In this document: one piece after another, positions 37,281 through 46,574 of the stretch
Numbering within the stretch: position 1 is the stretch's first letter
Layout: each line of letters opens with the position of its first letter
Source of the DNA: Polaromonas sp.
GTDB taxonomy: Bacteria > Pseudomonadota > Gammaproteobacteria > Burkholderiales > Burkholderiaceae
NCBI GenBank assembly: GCA_013823505.1
Contig: PNMH01000014.1
Span: 1 to 60,222 of the forward strand
Reading direction: 5' to 3'
Length of the DNA stretch: 60,222 bases
Translations under genes and position numbers: made by a program
The notes under the pieces: model-generated
Told to the model about the DNA's origin: nothing
The model's database searches: none
What the model saw: only the letters and a program-made list of their open reading frames with translations

Positions 37281-38735
37281 ATGTCGGTTCTTTCACACAT
37301 CTCAAGGCGCGCTGTCGCGTTCCCTGTCGTCGCCACGCTGGTGGTCCTGGCGGGCTGCGCGGCGCCGCAGGTCGGCGCGCCCCCCGACACCCGCGCGTTG
37401 GGCTCAAGCTTTCACCACACGCCTCCCCTTGGTGCAGAAACCCGCGACGCTGCCACCTGGCAAGGGTTCGGTGATCCTGTTCTCGACGGTCTGGTGACGC
37501 GGGCCCGGGCTGCCAACCTGGATGTGCGCATCGCGGTGCAGCGCGTGCGCCAGTCGCGCGCAGGCAGCACGGCGGCCGCTTCCCGCGCGTGGCCCACCGT
37601 GGCGCTCACGGGGTCGGCGGCGGACCAGCGCACCGGCCTGCCCGAAGAGGTCAAACGCGGCTCGCCCGACACACGCGCACTTCGCGCAGCGCTGGAGCTG
37701 GGTTGGGAGATCGATGTGTTCGGTGCCGCGCGGGCGGCATCCGAAGCAGCCGAGCTGGATGCCCTCGCAGCGGATGCGGGGGTTGAAGCCGCCCAGTGGC
37801 TGGCCGCCACCGAAGTGGCCCGCCAGTACCTGGTTTGGCAGGGCGCCCGCGTGCGCCTGCAGCAACTGCAGGCCTTGCTGCAGGCGCAGCAGGACACCGA
37901 GCGACTGACGCGCAGCCGCCAGGCGCAAGGGTTGGCCAGCGCCTTCGACGTCCACCGGGCCGCTGGCGAGGTGCAAAGCCTGGCGGCACAACTGCCCCCT
38001 TTGCACACACTGGTTGCTGTGAGCGAACACCAGATCGACGTGCTGCTCGGCGCCAGCCCAGGCGATTCCACGCATAACTGGCGTCAGGCCGCCGGCACGC
38101 AACTGCCCGTCGTGCCGGCGTTGTCTCCCGGGCAACCGATCGAATTGCTTCAGCGACGACCCGATTTGCGCGTTGCGCAACAGCAGTTGCTCGCCGAGGG
38201 AGCGCGACTGCGGGAAAGCCAGGCAGACCTGTGGCCCCGTTTCTTCATCTCAGCCGTGCTGGGCCGGCAAGACCTGCGCCTGAACGCGCTGGATCTCGCG
38301 CCCGTTCGCTACAGCAGCCTGGCGCTGGCCTTCAGCGCACCGCTGTTCAACGCCGGGCGCTTGCGCGCTGCGGTGGAGCAGCAGTCGGCGCGCCAGCGCG
38401 CGGCCACCTTGCAGTACGAACGCGCGGTGCTCAACGCGTTGCAAGACGTGGAGAACAGCCTGGTGTCGTTCGCCCAGGAACGTGATCGAGCCGACGCTCT
38501 GAATCGCGCGGTGCAGAGCCGTCGAAGTGCCTTGCGCAACGCCGAGTCGCTGCAGCGCGAAGGCCAGATCGACCTGCTCCAGCTGCTGGACGCACAGCGC
38601 GGCCTCATCGCGGCCGAACTGGCCGCCACCGACAGCCACACCCAACTGGCCGTGGGCGCCGTGCAGCTGGTCAAGGCCCTGGGTGGAGGCTGGTATGCCG
38701 AGCCCGCCACAGCGTCCACCCACTCGCTTCCTTGA
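37281..38735 (+). CDS. RND efflux outer-membrane lipoprotein (NodT/OprM family)
   Basis: This 484-residue TolC-like factor has a lipoprotein signal (VVATLVVLAGCAAP; the lipobox Cys becomes the N-terminus). The family repeat is seen twice as long helical hairpins, with the ending LLQRRPDLRVAQQQLLAEGARLRESQADLWPRF typical of NodT proteins split over the middle. The ATG at 37281 is chosen over a TTG six codons upstream. It is first in the operon and exports substrates delivered by the adaptor and pump that follow. Confidence 0.93.
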   Translation: MSVLSHISRRAVAFPVVATLVVLAGCAAPQVGAPPDTRALGSSFHHTPPLGAETRDAATWQGFGDPVLDGLVTRARAANLDVRIAVQRVRQSRAGSTAAASRAWPTVALTGSAADQRTGLPEEVKRGSPDTRALRAALELGWEIDVFGAARAASEAAELDALAADAGVEAAQWLAATEVARQYLVWQGARVRLQQLQALLQAQQDTERLTRSRQAQGLASAFDVHRAAGEVQSLAAQLPPLHTLVAVSEHQIDVLLGASPGDSTHNWRQAAGTQLPVVPALSPGQPIELLQRRPDLRVAQQQLLAEGARLRESQADLWPRFFISAVLGRQDLRLNALDLAPVRYSSLALAFSAPLFNAGRLRAAVEQQSARQRAATLQYERAVLNALQDVENSLVSFAQERDRADALNRAVQSRRSALRNAESLQREGQIDLLQLLDAQRGLIAAELAATDSHTQLAVGAVQLVKALGGGWYAEPATASTHSLP

Positions 38736-38742
38736 GGTCACC

Positions 38743-39909
38743 ATGCGCATTGTTTTCTCAGGTTTCCCGCAACCCTTTCTCTCGTGTTCGCTCCTCGCGC
38801 TGACCGCTGCGCTGTCGGGCTGTGCGCCGGCACCATCCACCCAACCCGTGGTGCCTGCGGTGTACGTGACCCCGGTTCGCAACGACACCGGGCTGGTGCA
38901 GCGGCGCCTGTCCGGCAGCGTGCGCCCGCGGGTGGAAGCCGAGCTGAGCTTTCGAACCGGCGGCAAGGTCACGGCGCGACTGGTGGAGCTGGGCCAGAGC
39001 GTGCGCGCCGGGCAGCCCTTGGCGCGCCTCGATCCGGGCGACGTGCAGTTGGCGCTGCGAGCGGCCACCGAGCAACAGCGCGCGGCCGAGGTGGACGCGG
39101 TGCAGGCGGCCAGCGATGCGGCGCGTTTCCAGCGCCTGCTGGTCGATGGCTCGGTGGGCGCTGCCGATGCCGAGCGGCAGCAGGCCCGCGCCGACACCGC
39201 GGCCGCGCGCCTGGCCCAGGCGCAACAGCAGGCCGGACTGGCACGCAATCGCGCCGGGTACGCGGTGTTGACAGCGCCGTTCGACGGTGTGGTGACGGCG
39301 GTGCGCTTTGAAAGCGGTCAATTGGTCAACGAGTCACAACCCGTGCTGAGCCTGGCCCGACCGGGCGAACTGGAGGTGGTGGTGGACGTGCCCGAATCCC
39401 TGGTGGCCGGCTTGAAAGACTGGCAGGCCGGCCTGGTGGCGACCCAGGAGGGCGGTGCGTTGGCCAGCCAGCCCATGGCGCTGAAGCTGCGCGAACTGGC
39501 GCCCGCCGCCAACGCGGTCACGCGCACCACCCGGGCACGCTTTGCACCGGCCACAGCGGCACCGGCCAACGCACTGCGCATGGGCATGACGGCCGATGTT
39601 CTGCTGCAGCAGCCCGGCCGAGGCCAGGGCGCCGACCTGCCCGCCACCGCCTTGCTGATGACCGCCGCCGAAACAGGCCAAGGGCCGGCGGTGTGGCTGG
39701 TGGACAGCAGCACCGGTGCGCTCCGGCGACACACCGTGCAATTGCTGTCGCAAACCACCGACCGGGTGCGCCTGGCCGGCCTGCCCGATGGCGCGTGGGT
39801 GGTGACAGTGGGGGCACAGAAGCTCGACGCCGGCCTCAAGGTGCAGCCGGTTCAGCGCCCGCTCGCGACCAAGGGCGCATCGGGCATCTCGCTGGCGGAG
39901 GCCCGATGA
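38743..39909 (+). CDS. RND efflux membrane-fusion (adaptor) lipoprotein
   Basis: This 388-residue HlyD/AcrA-type adaptor has a lipobox (LLALTAALSGCAP). The first lipoyl half appears at FRTGGKVTARLVELGQSVRA, a coiled-coil hairpin at about 110-165 (Ala/Gln/Arg-rich), and the second lipoyl half at APFDGVVTAVRFESGQLV. It bridges pump and outer-membrane channel. It begins 7 bases after the channel gene and its stop overlaps the pump start (ATGA). Confidence 0.93.
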   Translation: MRIVFSGFPQPFLSCSLLALTAALSGCAPAPSTQPVVPAVYVTPVRNDTGLVQRRLSGSVRPRVEAELSFRTGGKVTARLVELGQSVRAGQPLARLDPGDVQLALRAATEQQRAAEVDAVQAASDAARFQRLLVDGSVGAADAERQQARADTAAARLAQAQQQAGLARNRAGYAVLTAPFDGVVTAVRFESGQLVNESQPVLSLARPGELEVVVDVPESLVAGLKDWQAGLVATQEGGALASQPMALKLRELAPAANAVTRTTRARFAPATAAPANALRMGMTADVLLQQPGRGQGADLPATALLMTAAETGQGPAVWLVDSSTGALRRHTVQLLSQTTDRVRLAGLPDGAWVVTVGAQKLDAGLKVQPVQRPLATKGASGISLAEAR

Positions 39910-42900
39910 AATCGTTCAACCTGTCGACCTGGGCGGTCACGCACCGCGCGCTGGTGCTGTTCCTCATCATCGGCACGCTGTTGGTGGGCACGTTCTCGTT
40001 CACGCGACTCGGTCGGCTTGAAGACCCGAGTTTCAACGTGCCCACCATGAATGCGGTGGTGGCCTGGCCCGGGGCCACGGCTCAGCAGGTGCAGGACCAG
40101 GTGCTCAACCGCATGGAGCGTGAGTTGCAGAAGATCGAGGGGATCGACCACGTGCGCTCCTTTGCCCGGCAGGGGTATGGCGGCCTCAATTTCTGGATGA
40201 AAGGCGGCACACCCAAACACGAGCTGGAACGCGCCTGGTACCTCGCCCGAAAAAAGATTGCCGACGTGCGTCATGAGTTTCCCGAAGGTGTGCGAGGGCC
40301 CTTCTTCAACGACGAGTTCACCGACGTTTACAGCGTGCTCTACGCCTTCAGCGCACCCGAGCTGGGCTGGTCCGAGTTGCAGGTGCTGGTGGAAGACGCG
40401 CGGCGCCAGCTGCAGGCCGTGCCCGGCGTGAGCAAGATCGATGTGTTCGGCCGCCAGACCGAGAAGGTCTATGTGGAGTTCAATAGCAACCGGCTGGCTT
40501 CGCTGGGCATCAGCCCGCAGGTGATCATCGACACGCTGGCGCGCCAGAACCTCATGAGCCCCACCGGCAGTGTGGAAGGTGCCAGCGAGCGCGTGTTTGT
40601 GCGCGTGGGCGACCAGGGCTCCCCTGGCGAAGGCCGCTTGCGGAACGCACGTGATGTCGGCGATGTGCCCATCGAAGCGGGCGGCAGGTTGCTGAAGTTG
40701 TCCGACGTGGCGCAGGTGCACAGCGGTCTGGAGGATCCTCCGCAGTTCACCGTGCGCCACAACGGCCAGCCGGTGCTGATGCTGGGCGTGACGTTCGAGC
40801 GCAGCGGCAACATCCTGAAGCTGGGCGCTGCGCTGGACGAGCGCATGGACCGCCTGCGCGCGGCGCTGCCCGTGGGCGTGACGGTGGACAAGGCCGCCGA
40901 CCAGCCCCGCGTGGTCGACGAATCGGTGTGGGAGTTCGAAAAGTCGTTCCTCGAAGCCCTGGCCATCGTGCTGGCGGTGTGTTTCCTGTTTCTGGGCTGG
41001 CGCACCGGTGTCGTGGTGGCGGCTTCGGTGCCGCTGGTGCTGGCCGTGGTGGCCACCGTGATGCTGGCCATGGGCTGGAACCTGGACCGCATTTCGCTGG
41101 GCGCACTCATCATCGCGCTGGGCTTGCTGGTGGACGACGCCATCATCGCGGTGGAGATGATGGTGGTGAAGATGGAGCAAGGCTGGGACAAGGTGCAGGC
41201 CGCTGGTTTCGCCTACACCACCACCGCGTTTCCCATGCTCACCGGCACCCTGGTCACGGTAGCGGGTTTCATGCCGGTGGGCTTTGCGAGGTCGATCAGC
41301 GGTGAATACGCCGGCGGCATTTTCTGGGTGGTGGGGGTGGCGTTGGTGGCCTCGTGGTTCGTGGCCGTGGTCTTCACCCCCTATCTGGGTGTGGTGCTCC
41401 TGCCCGACACGCTGAAGGCCCATGGCAGCGACCCCTACGCACGCCCGGTCTACACACGGTTGCGCCGCGTGGTGAGCTGGTGCGTGGGCCATCGCTGGGT
41501 GGTGCTGGGCATCACGGTGCTGGCGTTCGGCGTCTCGGCAGCGGGCATGGCGCTGGTGCCGCAGCAGTTCTTTCCCACCGCGTCGCGGCTGGAGTTGATC
41601 GTTGACCTGCGGCTGCGTGAAGGTGCCTCGTTCACCGCCACGCAAACGCAGGTGCAGCGGCTGGAAGAGGTGCTCAAGGCCGACCCGCAGATCCAGAGCT
41701 TCACCGCTTACACCGGGGCTGGCGCGCCGCGGTTCTTCTTGTCCATCTCGGCCGATCTGCCCAACCCGGGCCTGGCGCAAATCATTGTCAACACGCGCAA
41801 CATCGACGACCGCGAGGCCGTGCGCAGCCGTCTCATTGCACTGTTCGAGAAAAATGAACAGTTCCCCGACCTGCGCGGGCGCGTCACCCGGTTCGAGTTC
41901 GGACCACCGGTGGGCTTCCCGGTGCAGTTTCGCGTCATCGGGCCCGACACCGCGCAGGTGCGCGAGATCGCCTACCGCGTGCGCGACACCGTGCGCGAGA
42001 GCCCGCTGGTGCGGGACACCCAGCTCGACTGGAACGAACAGGTGCGCGCCATCCGCGTTCACCTTGACCAGGACAAGGCCCGCCTGATGGGCATCACCAG
42101 TGCCGACGTGGGGGCCATGACCCAGCTGGTGCTGTCGGGCGCGACCGCAACGCAGATCCGCCGAGGCGAAGACCTGATCGATGTGACCGTGCGCGCCAGC
42201 GCAGAGGAACGCATGACCCTGGAACGACTGGGCGACGTGAGCCTGTTTGCCCGCAGCGGTGCGGTGGTGCCCCTATCGCAAGTGGCCACGCTGGAGCCGA
42301 CGTTCGAGGAGCCGGTGCTGTGGCGGCGCAACCGCGACATGGCGCTGACCGTGCGCGCCGATGTGCAGGACGGCGTGCAGGGCCCTGCGGCCACGTCAAG
42401 GATCTGGCCCACGCTGCAGCCGGTGGTAGACAGCCTGCCACCGGGTTACCGCATCGAGATCGGAGGCGCGTCGGAGGAAACCGCCAAATCCGACCGGGCG
42501 CTGTTCGCGGTCTTCCCGCTGATGTTCGTGGTGATGCTTTTTTTTCTCATGCTGCAGCTGCAGAGCTTTTCCCGCATGACCCTGGTGTTTCTGACCGCGC
42601 CACTGGCGCTCATCGGCGTGGTGCCTGCGCTGCTGATCTTCAACGCGCCGTTCGGCTTCGTTGCCTTGCTGGGCGTCATCGCACTCAGTGGCATGGTCAT
42701 GCGCAACGCGGTGATTTTGGTGGACCAGATCGACACCGAGATTGCCGCCGGCGTGCCCGCTGGCCAAGCGGTGGTGGAGGCCACCGTGCGGCGCTCCAGG
42801 CCTGTGGTGCTGACTGCTGCCGCAGCTGTGCTGGCCATGGTGCCGCTGGTGGGCAGTGTGTTCTGGGGGCCCATGGCCATCGCCATCATGGGCGGCCTGG

Positions 42901-43034
42901 TGGTGGCCACCGCGCTCACGCTGGCCTTTGTGCCGGCACTGTACGCCGCCTGGTTTGGCGTGCGGCTGGATGCGTTGGACAACGAGGCGCCCGCCCGCAC
43001 GAGACCCACACCACAACCCTCTGCAGGCGTCTGA
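39906..43034 (+). CDS. RND-family multidrug efflux pump, inner-membrane subunit
   Basis: The 1042-residue AcrB-superfamily transporter has TM1 after the start (THRALVLFLIIGTLLVGTFS), two large periplasmic loops and about 12 membrane helices. The proton-relay aspartates are present in TM4 (LGLLVDDAIIAVEMMV). The first porter loop shows FNVPTMNAVVAWPGATAQQV. It belongs to the adaptor-dependent HAE-type group, and the substrate cannot be read from sequence. The real start is 39906. The upstream frame extension lies inside the adaptor gene. Confidence 0.95.
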   Translation: MKSFNLSTWAVTHRALVLFLIIGTLLVGTFSFTRLGRLEDPSFNVPTMNAVVAWPGATAQQVQDQVLNRMERELQKIEGIDHVRSFARQGYGGLNFWMKGGTPKHELERAWYLARKKIADVRHEFPEGVRGPFFNDEFTDVYSVLYAFSAPELGWSELQVLVEDARRQLQAVPGVSKIDVFGRQTEKVYVEFNSNRLASLGISPQVIIDTLARQNLMSPTGSVEGASERVFVRVGDQGSPGEGRLRNARDVGDVPIEAGGRLLKLSDVAQVHSGLEDPPQFTVRHNGQPVLMLGVTFERSGNILKLGAALDERMDRLRAALPVGVTVDKAADQPRVVDESVWEFEKSFLEALAIVLAVCFLFLGWRTGVVVAASVPLVLAVVATVMLAMGWNLDRISLGALIIALGLLVDDAIIAVEMMVVKMEQGWDKVQAAGFAYTTTAFPMLTGTLVTVAGFMPVGFARSISGEYAGGIFWVVGVALVASWFVAVVFTPYLGVVLLPDTLKAHGSDPYARPVYTRLRRVVSWCVGHRWVVLGITVLAFGVSAAGMALVPQQFFPTASRLELIVDLRLREGASFTATQTQVQRLEEVLKADPQIQSFTAYTGAGAPRFFLSISADLPNPGLAQIIVNTRNIDDREAVRSRLIALFEKNEQFPDLRGRVTRFEFGPPVGFPVQFRVIGPDTAQVREIAYRVRDTVRESPLVRDTQLDWNEQVRAIRVHLDQDKARLMGITSADVGAMTQLVLSGATATQIRRGEDLIDVTVRASAEERMTLERLGDVSLFARSGAVVPLSQVATLEPTFEEPVLWRRNRDMALTVRADVQDGVQGPAATSRIWPTLQPVVDSLPPGYRIEIGGASEETAKSDRALFAVFPLMFVVMLFFLMLQLQSFSRMTLVFLTAPLALIGVVPALLIFNAPFGFVALLGVIALSGMVMRNAVILVDQIDTEIAAGVPAGQAVVEATVRRSRPVVLTAAAAVLAMVPLVGSVFWGPMAIAIMGGLVVATALTLAFVPALYAAWFGVRLDALDNEAPARTRPTPQPSAGV

Positions 43035-43039
43035 TCGCC

Positions 43040-43975
43040 ATGGCAAAAGCTTCCCTGCTGACCATCCCCATCGCGCTGCTTCTCACCGCACTGACGGGTT
43101 GTGCACCGTTCAACCACACCGGAGCGGACAGCCCGCGCGCACTGTCTGCTGTGGCGCCCATGGAGCCCGGGCCGAGGATCGCGCTGGTGCTCGGCAGCGG
43201 CGGGCCGCGTGGCTACGCGCACATCGGCGTGATGCGCGTGCTGGAAGAGGCGGGCATCGAGGTGGACCTGATCGTGGGGACCAGCGTGGGCTCGCTGCTG
43301 GGCGCGTTCTGGGCTGAGGGCAGGTCGGCTGCCGAGATCGATGCGCTTTCGATGGAAGGCGGCCCGCTCACGCTGTTTGACCTGTCGCTGTTTGCCGACC
43401 GCGGCTGGATCCATGGCCAACGACTGCAGGACTATGTCAACAGCCGGCTGGGTCACCAGACCATTGAACAACTGCCGCGCCGACTCGTCATCGGCGCCAC
43501 GCACCGCACGGACAAGGCCCCCGTGTTCTTCACCAGCGGCAACACCGGCGTGGCGGTGCGTGCCTCCAGCGCGGTTCCCGGCATCCTGTCACCGGTGGGC
43601 ATCGACGGGACCGAGTACGAAGACGGCGATGAGTCCTTGCCGCTGGCCGTGCGGGCGGCTCGGCAGGCCGGGGCGCGCTTTGTGATCGCGGTCGATGTCA
43701 CCCCCCGGCTGGAAGCAGCGCCCCCAAACACCTCAGCCGAACAGCGCGCTCGCATCGCAGGGCGCATCGCCCGCATCGCGCCCGAAGCCGCATCGGCAGA
43801 TTTTCTGATCCATACCGACCTGAAGTTCGAGGCCTCTCCACTGCCCAGCTACTTTCGCTACGCCCGGACCACCGGCGAACAAACCGCTAGGCAACGATTG
43901 CCTCAACTGCTCGACAGCCTGCGGCGAGTCGATCTGCACACCCACAAAGCGCACCACCTCAAGCAACAACCCTGA
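43040..43975 (+). CDS. Patatin-like phospholipase, putative lipoprotein
   Basis: This 311-residue RssA/patatin-family hydrolase has a lipobox (LLTALTGCAP, Cys21). The oxyanion loop GSGGPRGYAHIG is at 52-63, and the nucleophile Ser82 sits in GTSVGS. The dyad aspartate is probably in EYEDGDESLP, a variant of the DGG motif. It starts 5 bases after the RND pump stop, so it is co-transcribed with the efflux system and under the same TetR control. Adding a lipase to an RND operon could help envelope repair, but this is inference. Confidence 0.88.
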   Translation: MAKASLLTIPIALLLTALTGCAPFNHTGADSPRALSAVAPMEPGPRIALVLGSGGPRGYAHIGVMRVLEEAGIEVDLIVGTSVGSLLGAFWAEGRSAAEIDALSMEGGPLTLFDLSLFADRGWIHGQRLQDYVNSRLGHQTIEQLPRRLVIGATHRTDKAPVFFTSGNTGVAVRASSAVPGILSPVGIDGTEYEDGDESLPLAVRAARQAGARFVIAVDVTPRLEAAPPNTSAEQRARIAGRIARIAPEAASADFLIHTDLKFEASPLPSYFRYARTTGEQTARQRLPQLLDSLRRVDLHTHKAHHLKQQP

Positions 43976-44144
43976 CTGACACGCAGCCCGTGGGATCCGG
44001 CGACAGAGCAGGACCAACTCAAGCTGGTTGAACGGGTTGGTGAGTGACGTCGATTCAGCGGTGGCCCATGGCGGGGATGAAGACCCAAGTGACTTTCGGC
44101 ATCTGCGCGGCGCATTGCCCGGAGCCAGCGGGCAACATGGCTTT

Positions 44145-44530
44145 TCAAGCGGGGCGCAGGCGAAAAACCGAAACGGTCTGCACCAGTTGTCGGGCCTGTG
44201 TGCTGAGACCCGAAGCCGCTGCCGCCATTTGCTCTACTAGGGTGGCGTTTTGCTGCGTGCCCTGATCCATCTGATGTATGGCCTGCCCGACCTCGGACAC
44301 GCCCGTGCTCTGGTCCTGGCTGGCCGAGCTGATGTCGGCCACGATGTCGGAAACACGGCGGATGCTGTTGACCACTTCCTGCATCGTGCGCCCCGCGCGG
44401 TTCACCAACTCGGCTCCCCGGCCCGCGCCGCTTCCACCGCGGCGTTGAGTGCCAGGATGTTGGTCTGAAACGCGATGGAGTCGATCACCGAGGTGATGTC
44501 CGAGATTTTCTGGCTCGCTTCGCTGATCAT
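44145..44530 (-). pseudogene. Remnant of a methyl-accepting chemotaxis protein C-terminus
   Basis: Two blocks of an MCP signalling domain survive in different frames. From 44530 the reading is [20 protein letters not shown] then [16 protein letters not shown], ending in a stop. From about 44412 in another frame it is [18 protein letters not shown], then SDIVADISSASQDQSTGVSE, to the end at 44145. About 35-40 residues (the GRGFAVVA... tip) that normally join them are missing. So a deletion and frameshift occurred and everything upstream (sensor, HAMP) is gone. Confidence 0.88.
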
Positions 44531-44575
44531 GGGCTTCGGCTGCGAGCACACGCACCTCTGGCCCATGCCCTCAGC

Positions 44576-45238
44576 TCACTTCACTTCCGTCACAAACTGT
44601 TCCAGCGGACGACGCACCTTCTTCAGGTTCACCAGCCAGTCCCCCTCGTCGGCGCGATAGCCCAACGGCAGAATCGCCACGCTGCGAAGGCCGCGTTCTC
44701 GCAGCTTCAGGATCTCGTCCAGCTTGGCCGGATCAAAGCCTTCCATGGGCGTGCTGTCCACCTCCTCAAATGCGGCCGCGATCAATGCGGCGCCGAGAGC
44801 GATGTATGCCTGGCGCGCAGCATGCTCGAAGTTCACCTCGGCTTCGCGCTGTGGGTAGCTGTTGAGCAACATCTGGCGGTACTTTTCCCAACCTTCGTTG
44901 GTGCCGCCACGCTGTGCGTTGGTCAGGTCAAACATGTGGTTGATCCGCTCTGCCGTGTAGTTGTCCCAGGCGGCGAACACCAGCAGGTGCGAGCCGTCGG
45001 TGATCTGTGCCTGGTTCCAGGCGATGGGCTTGATCTGTTCACGCACAGACGGGCTGGTCACAACGACGATCTCGAAGGGCTGCAGGCCACTGGACGTGGG
45101 CGCCAGACGGGCTGCTTCGATGATGCGATCCACCTTGTCTTGCGGCACTGCCTTGGTGGCGTCCATCTTTTTGGCGGCGTAGCGCCACTGAAGCCTGTCC
45201 AGCAGGATGGGAGGGGTGAGTTGCGACAGGTCGCTCAT
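44576..45238 (-). CDS. Nitroreductase-family FMN oxidoreductase (NfsB-like)
   Basis: This 220-residue flavoprotein has an N-terminal RYAAKKMD FMN-phosphate site, the LAPTSSGLQPFEIVVV segment, and the C-terminal GLRSVAILPLGYRAD, all features of the NfsB/DrgA group. It reduces nitroaromatics or quinones with NAD(P)H. It is a single gene on the minus strand, with no operon partners. 275 bases without a gene separate it from the SOUL gene, and I see nothing clear in that gap. Confidence 0.92.
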   Translation of the reverse strand: MSDLSQLTPPILLDRLQWRYAAKKMDATKAVPQDKVDRIIEAARLAPTSSGLQPFEIVVVTSPSVREQIKPIAWNQAQITDGSHLLVFAAWDNYTAERINHMFDLTNAQRGGTNEGWEKYRQMLLNSYPQREAEVNFEHAARQAYIALGAALIAAAFEEVDSTPMEGFDPAKLDEILKLRERGLRSVAILPLGYRADEGDWLVNLKKVRRPLEQFVTEVK

Positions 45239-45513
45239 GAGAGGTTCTCCAAAAGGTGTGGTGCCTGCTCAGCGCAGGCCGTCACCCCATTTTGTCGCAG
45301 TGCAGCAAACGCCGCCGGGGGCAGCACAGACAGCGGACTGGTCCACGGTCATGGATCAGGCGCTCAGCGCGATTTGGAAATATCGGGCAAGCAAGCGCCG
45401 ATCGGGATTGCAGCCTACATTTCATGGGCCAGCCCGAGTGCTCCCAAACGCCGCGCCTGGCGCTCTGCTTGTGTTGCCCCCGTCTCCAACCCCCGCCATG
45501 AAGCAGTCTGCCG

Positions 45514-46173
45514 ATGACGTACCTGACCCCCTCCAACCTGTCGCGATGGAGCGCTTCTCGGCGTTCGATCCTGCTCGCGACGCTTGCCCTGAGCACCCTT
45601 CCCATGCCCGTTCGCGCTGTTGAAGAGCCTTCCTACCGGGTTGTCCGAGAGATCCCGGGTGCCGAGGTGAGGCTGTATGCGGCCTACACCGTGGCAGAGG
45701 TCGTGGTTGAAGGCCCTGCGGCCGACGCGGGCCGGCAGGCCTTTCCCATCCTCGCGGGCTACATCTTTGGCAAGAACAAGGGTGAACGGAAGTTGGAAAT
45801 GACGGCGCCAGTGACTCAAACGCCTGTTCCAGCGACGTTCGAGATGACCGCTCCGGTGACGCAGACAGTCTCACCCGAGGGCTTTCTGGTGCAGTTTGTG
45901 TTGCCAAAAGGAGTGACCTTGGCCAATGCGCCAGAGCCCCTGGACGCACGTATTCAACTGCGCGAGGTTGCACCTCATCAAGTGGCGGTGATCCGCTACT
46001 CGGGCTTCTGGTCGGCCTCCAACGATGACGAGCATCTGCAGAAGCTGCAGACAGCCCTGAAGGCCGCCCATCTCGATTGGACAGGAGACCCGGTGTTTTC
46101 GAGGTACGACGCGCCCTTCAAGCCCTGGTTTTTGCGACGCAACGAAATCTGGCTGCGTGTGTCGCCAGCCTGA
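45514..46173 (+). CDS. SOUL-family haem-binding protein, exported
   Basis: This 219-residue protein has an N-terminal export signal (RRSILLATLALSTLPMPVRA). It is followed by the SOUL domain: YRVVREIPGAEVRLYAAYT, then AFPILAGYIFGKNKGERKLE, a duplicated EMTAPVTQT, and a C-terminal WFLRRNEIWLRV. SOUL/HBP proteins bind haem or related tetrapyrroles, but the bacterial role is unsettled. The ATG at 45514 gives a twin-arginine-like or Sec leader with SRWSASRRS. It stands alone on the plus strand. Confidence 0.9.
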   Translation: MTYLTPSNLSRWSASRRSILLATLALSTLPMPVRAVEEPSYRVVREIPGAEVRLYAAYTVAEVVVEGPAADAGRQAFPILAGYIFGKNKGERKLEMTAPVTQTPVPATFEMTAPVTQTVSPEGFLVQFVLPKGVTLANAPEPLDARIQLREVAPHQVAVIRYSGFWSASNDDEHLQKLQTALKAAHLDWTGDPVFSRYDAPFKPWFLRRNEIWLRVSPA

Positions 46174-46223
46174 TGCCGCAGCCGGTCGCTACCCGACCGT
46201 CATCTCGGATGAGGCTGGGCGCA

Positions 46224-46502
46224 TCAGAGTTGTCCCGCCCCACCGTCCTTCTGGCGACTGGCGCGGGCCTCATGAAGCTTCTGCTCGAGACGCGCGACCT
46301 CGTTCATCAGTCGAATGTTGTTCGCCTCAAGGGTTCTGAGGCGCTCAATGGCGGCCGGCGTCAGGCCCCCGAACCGCCGTCGCCACGCATAGACCGTGGT
46401 GGTGTGCACCTGGTGGATGCGAGCAGCCTCGGCAATTCCAAGGCTGTTCGCACTTTCCAGCGCTGTGCTGATTTTTTCAGCCGGGTATCCGCAGGCACTC
46501 AT
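46224..46502 (-). CDS. Lone IS3-type OrfA/helix-turn-helix protein
   Basis: This 92-residue protein starts MSACGYPAEKISTALESANS, has a HTH (GIAEAARIHQVHTTTVYAWR, RRFGGL) and a following leucine-zipper-like helix (RLRTLEANNIRLMNEVARLE). That is the layout of IS3-family OrfA. No orfB follows and no terminal repeats were seen. It is either a remnant of a lost insertion or a domesticated DNA-binding protein. The reading frame is intact. Confidence 0.65.
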   Translation of the reverse strand: MSACGYPAEKISTALESANSLGIAEAARIHQVHTTTVYAWRRRFGGLTPAAIERLRTLEANNIRLMNEVARLEQKLHEARASRQKDGGAGQL

Positions 46503-46574
46503 GATCGATTTTTGGACGGCCCGCGTGCAACGTCGATGCACACGCGGGCTGCAGCACACGGCTGTGGCGCCTGC

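Noticed and set aside
39852..42062. A 736-codon minus-strand frame opposite the RND pump
   Set aside because: His/Gln/Arg-rich, no signal, no domain. The plus-strand pump is certain.
44530..44560. EVRVLAAEA text upstream of the MCP fossil, like the missing MCP tip
   Set aside because: It lies on the wrong side for the normal order and is too short to separate rearrangement from chance.
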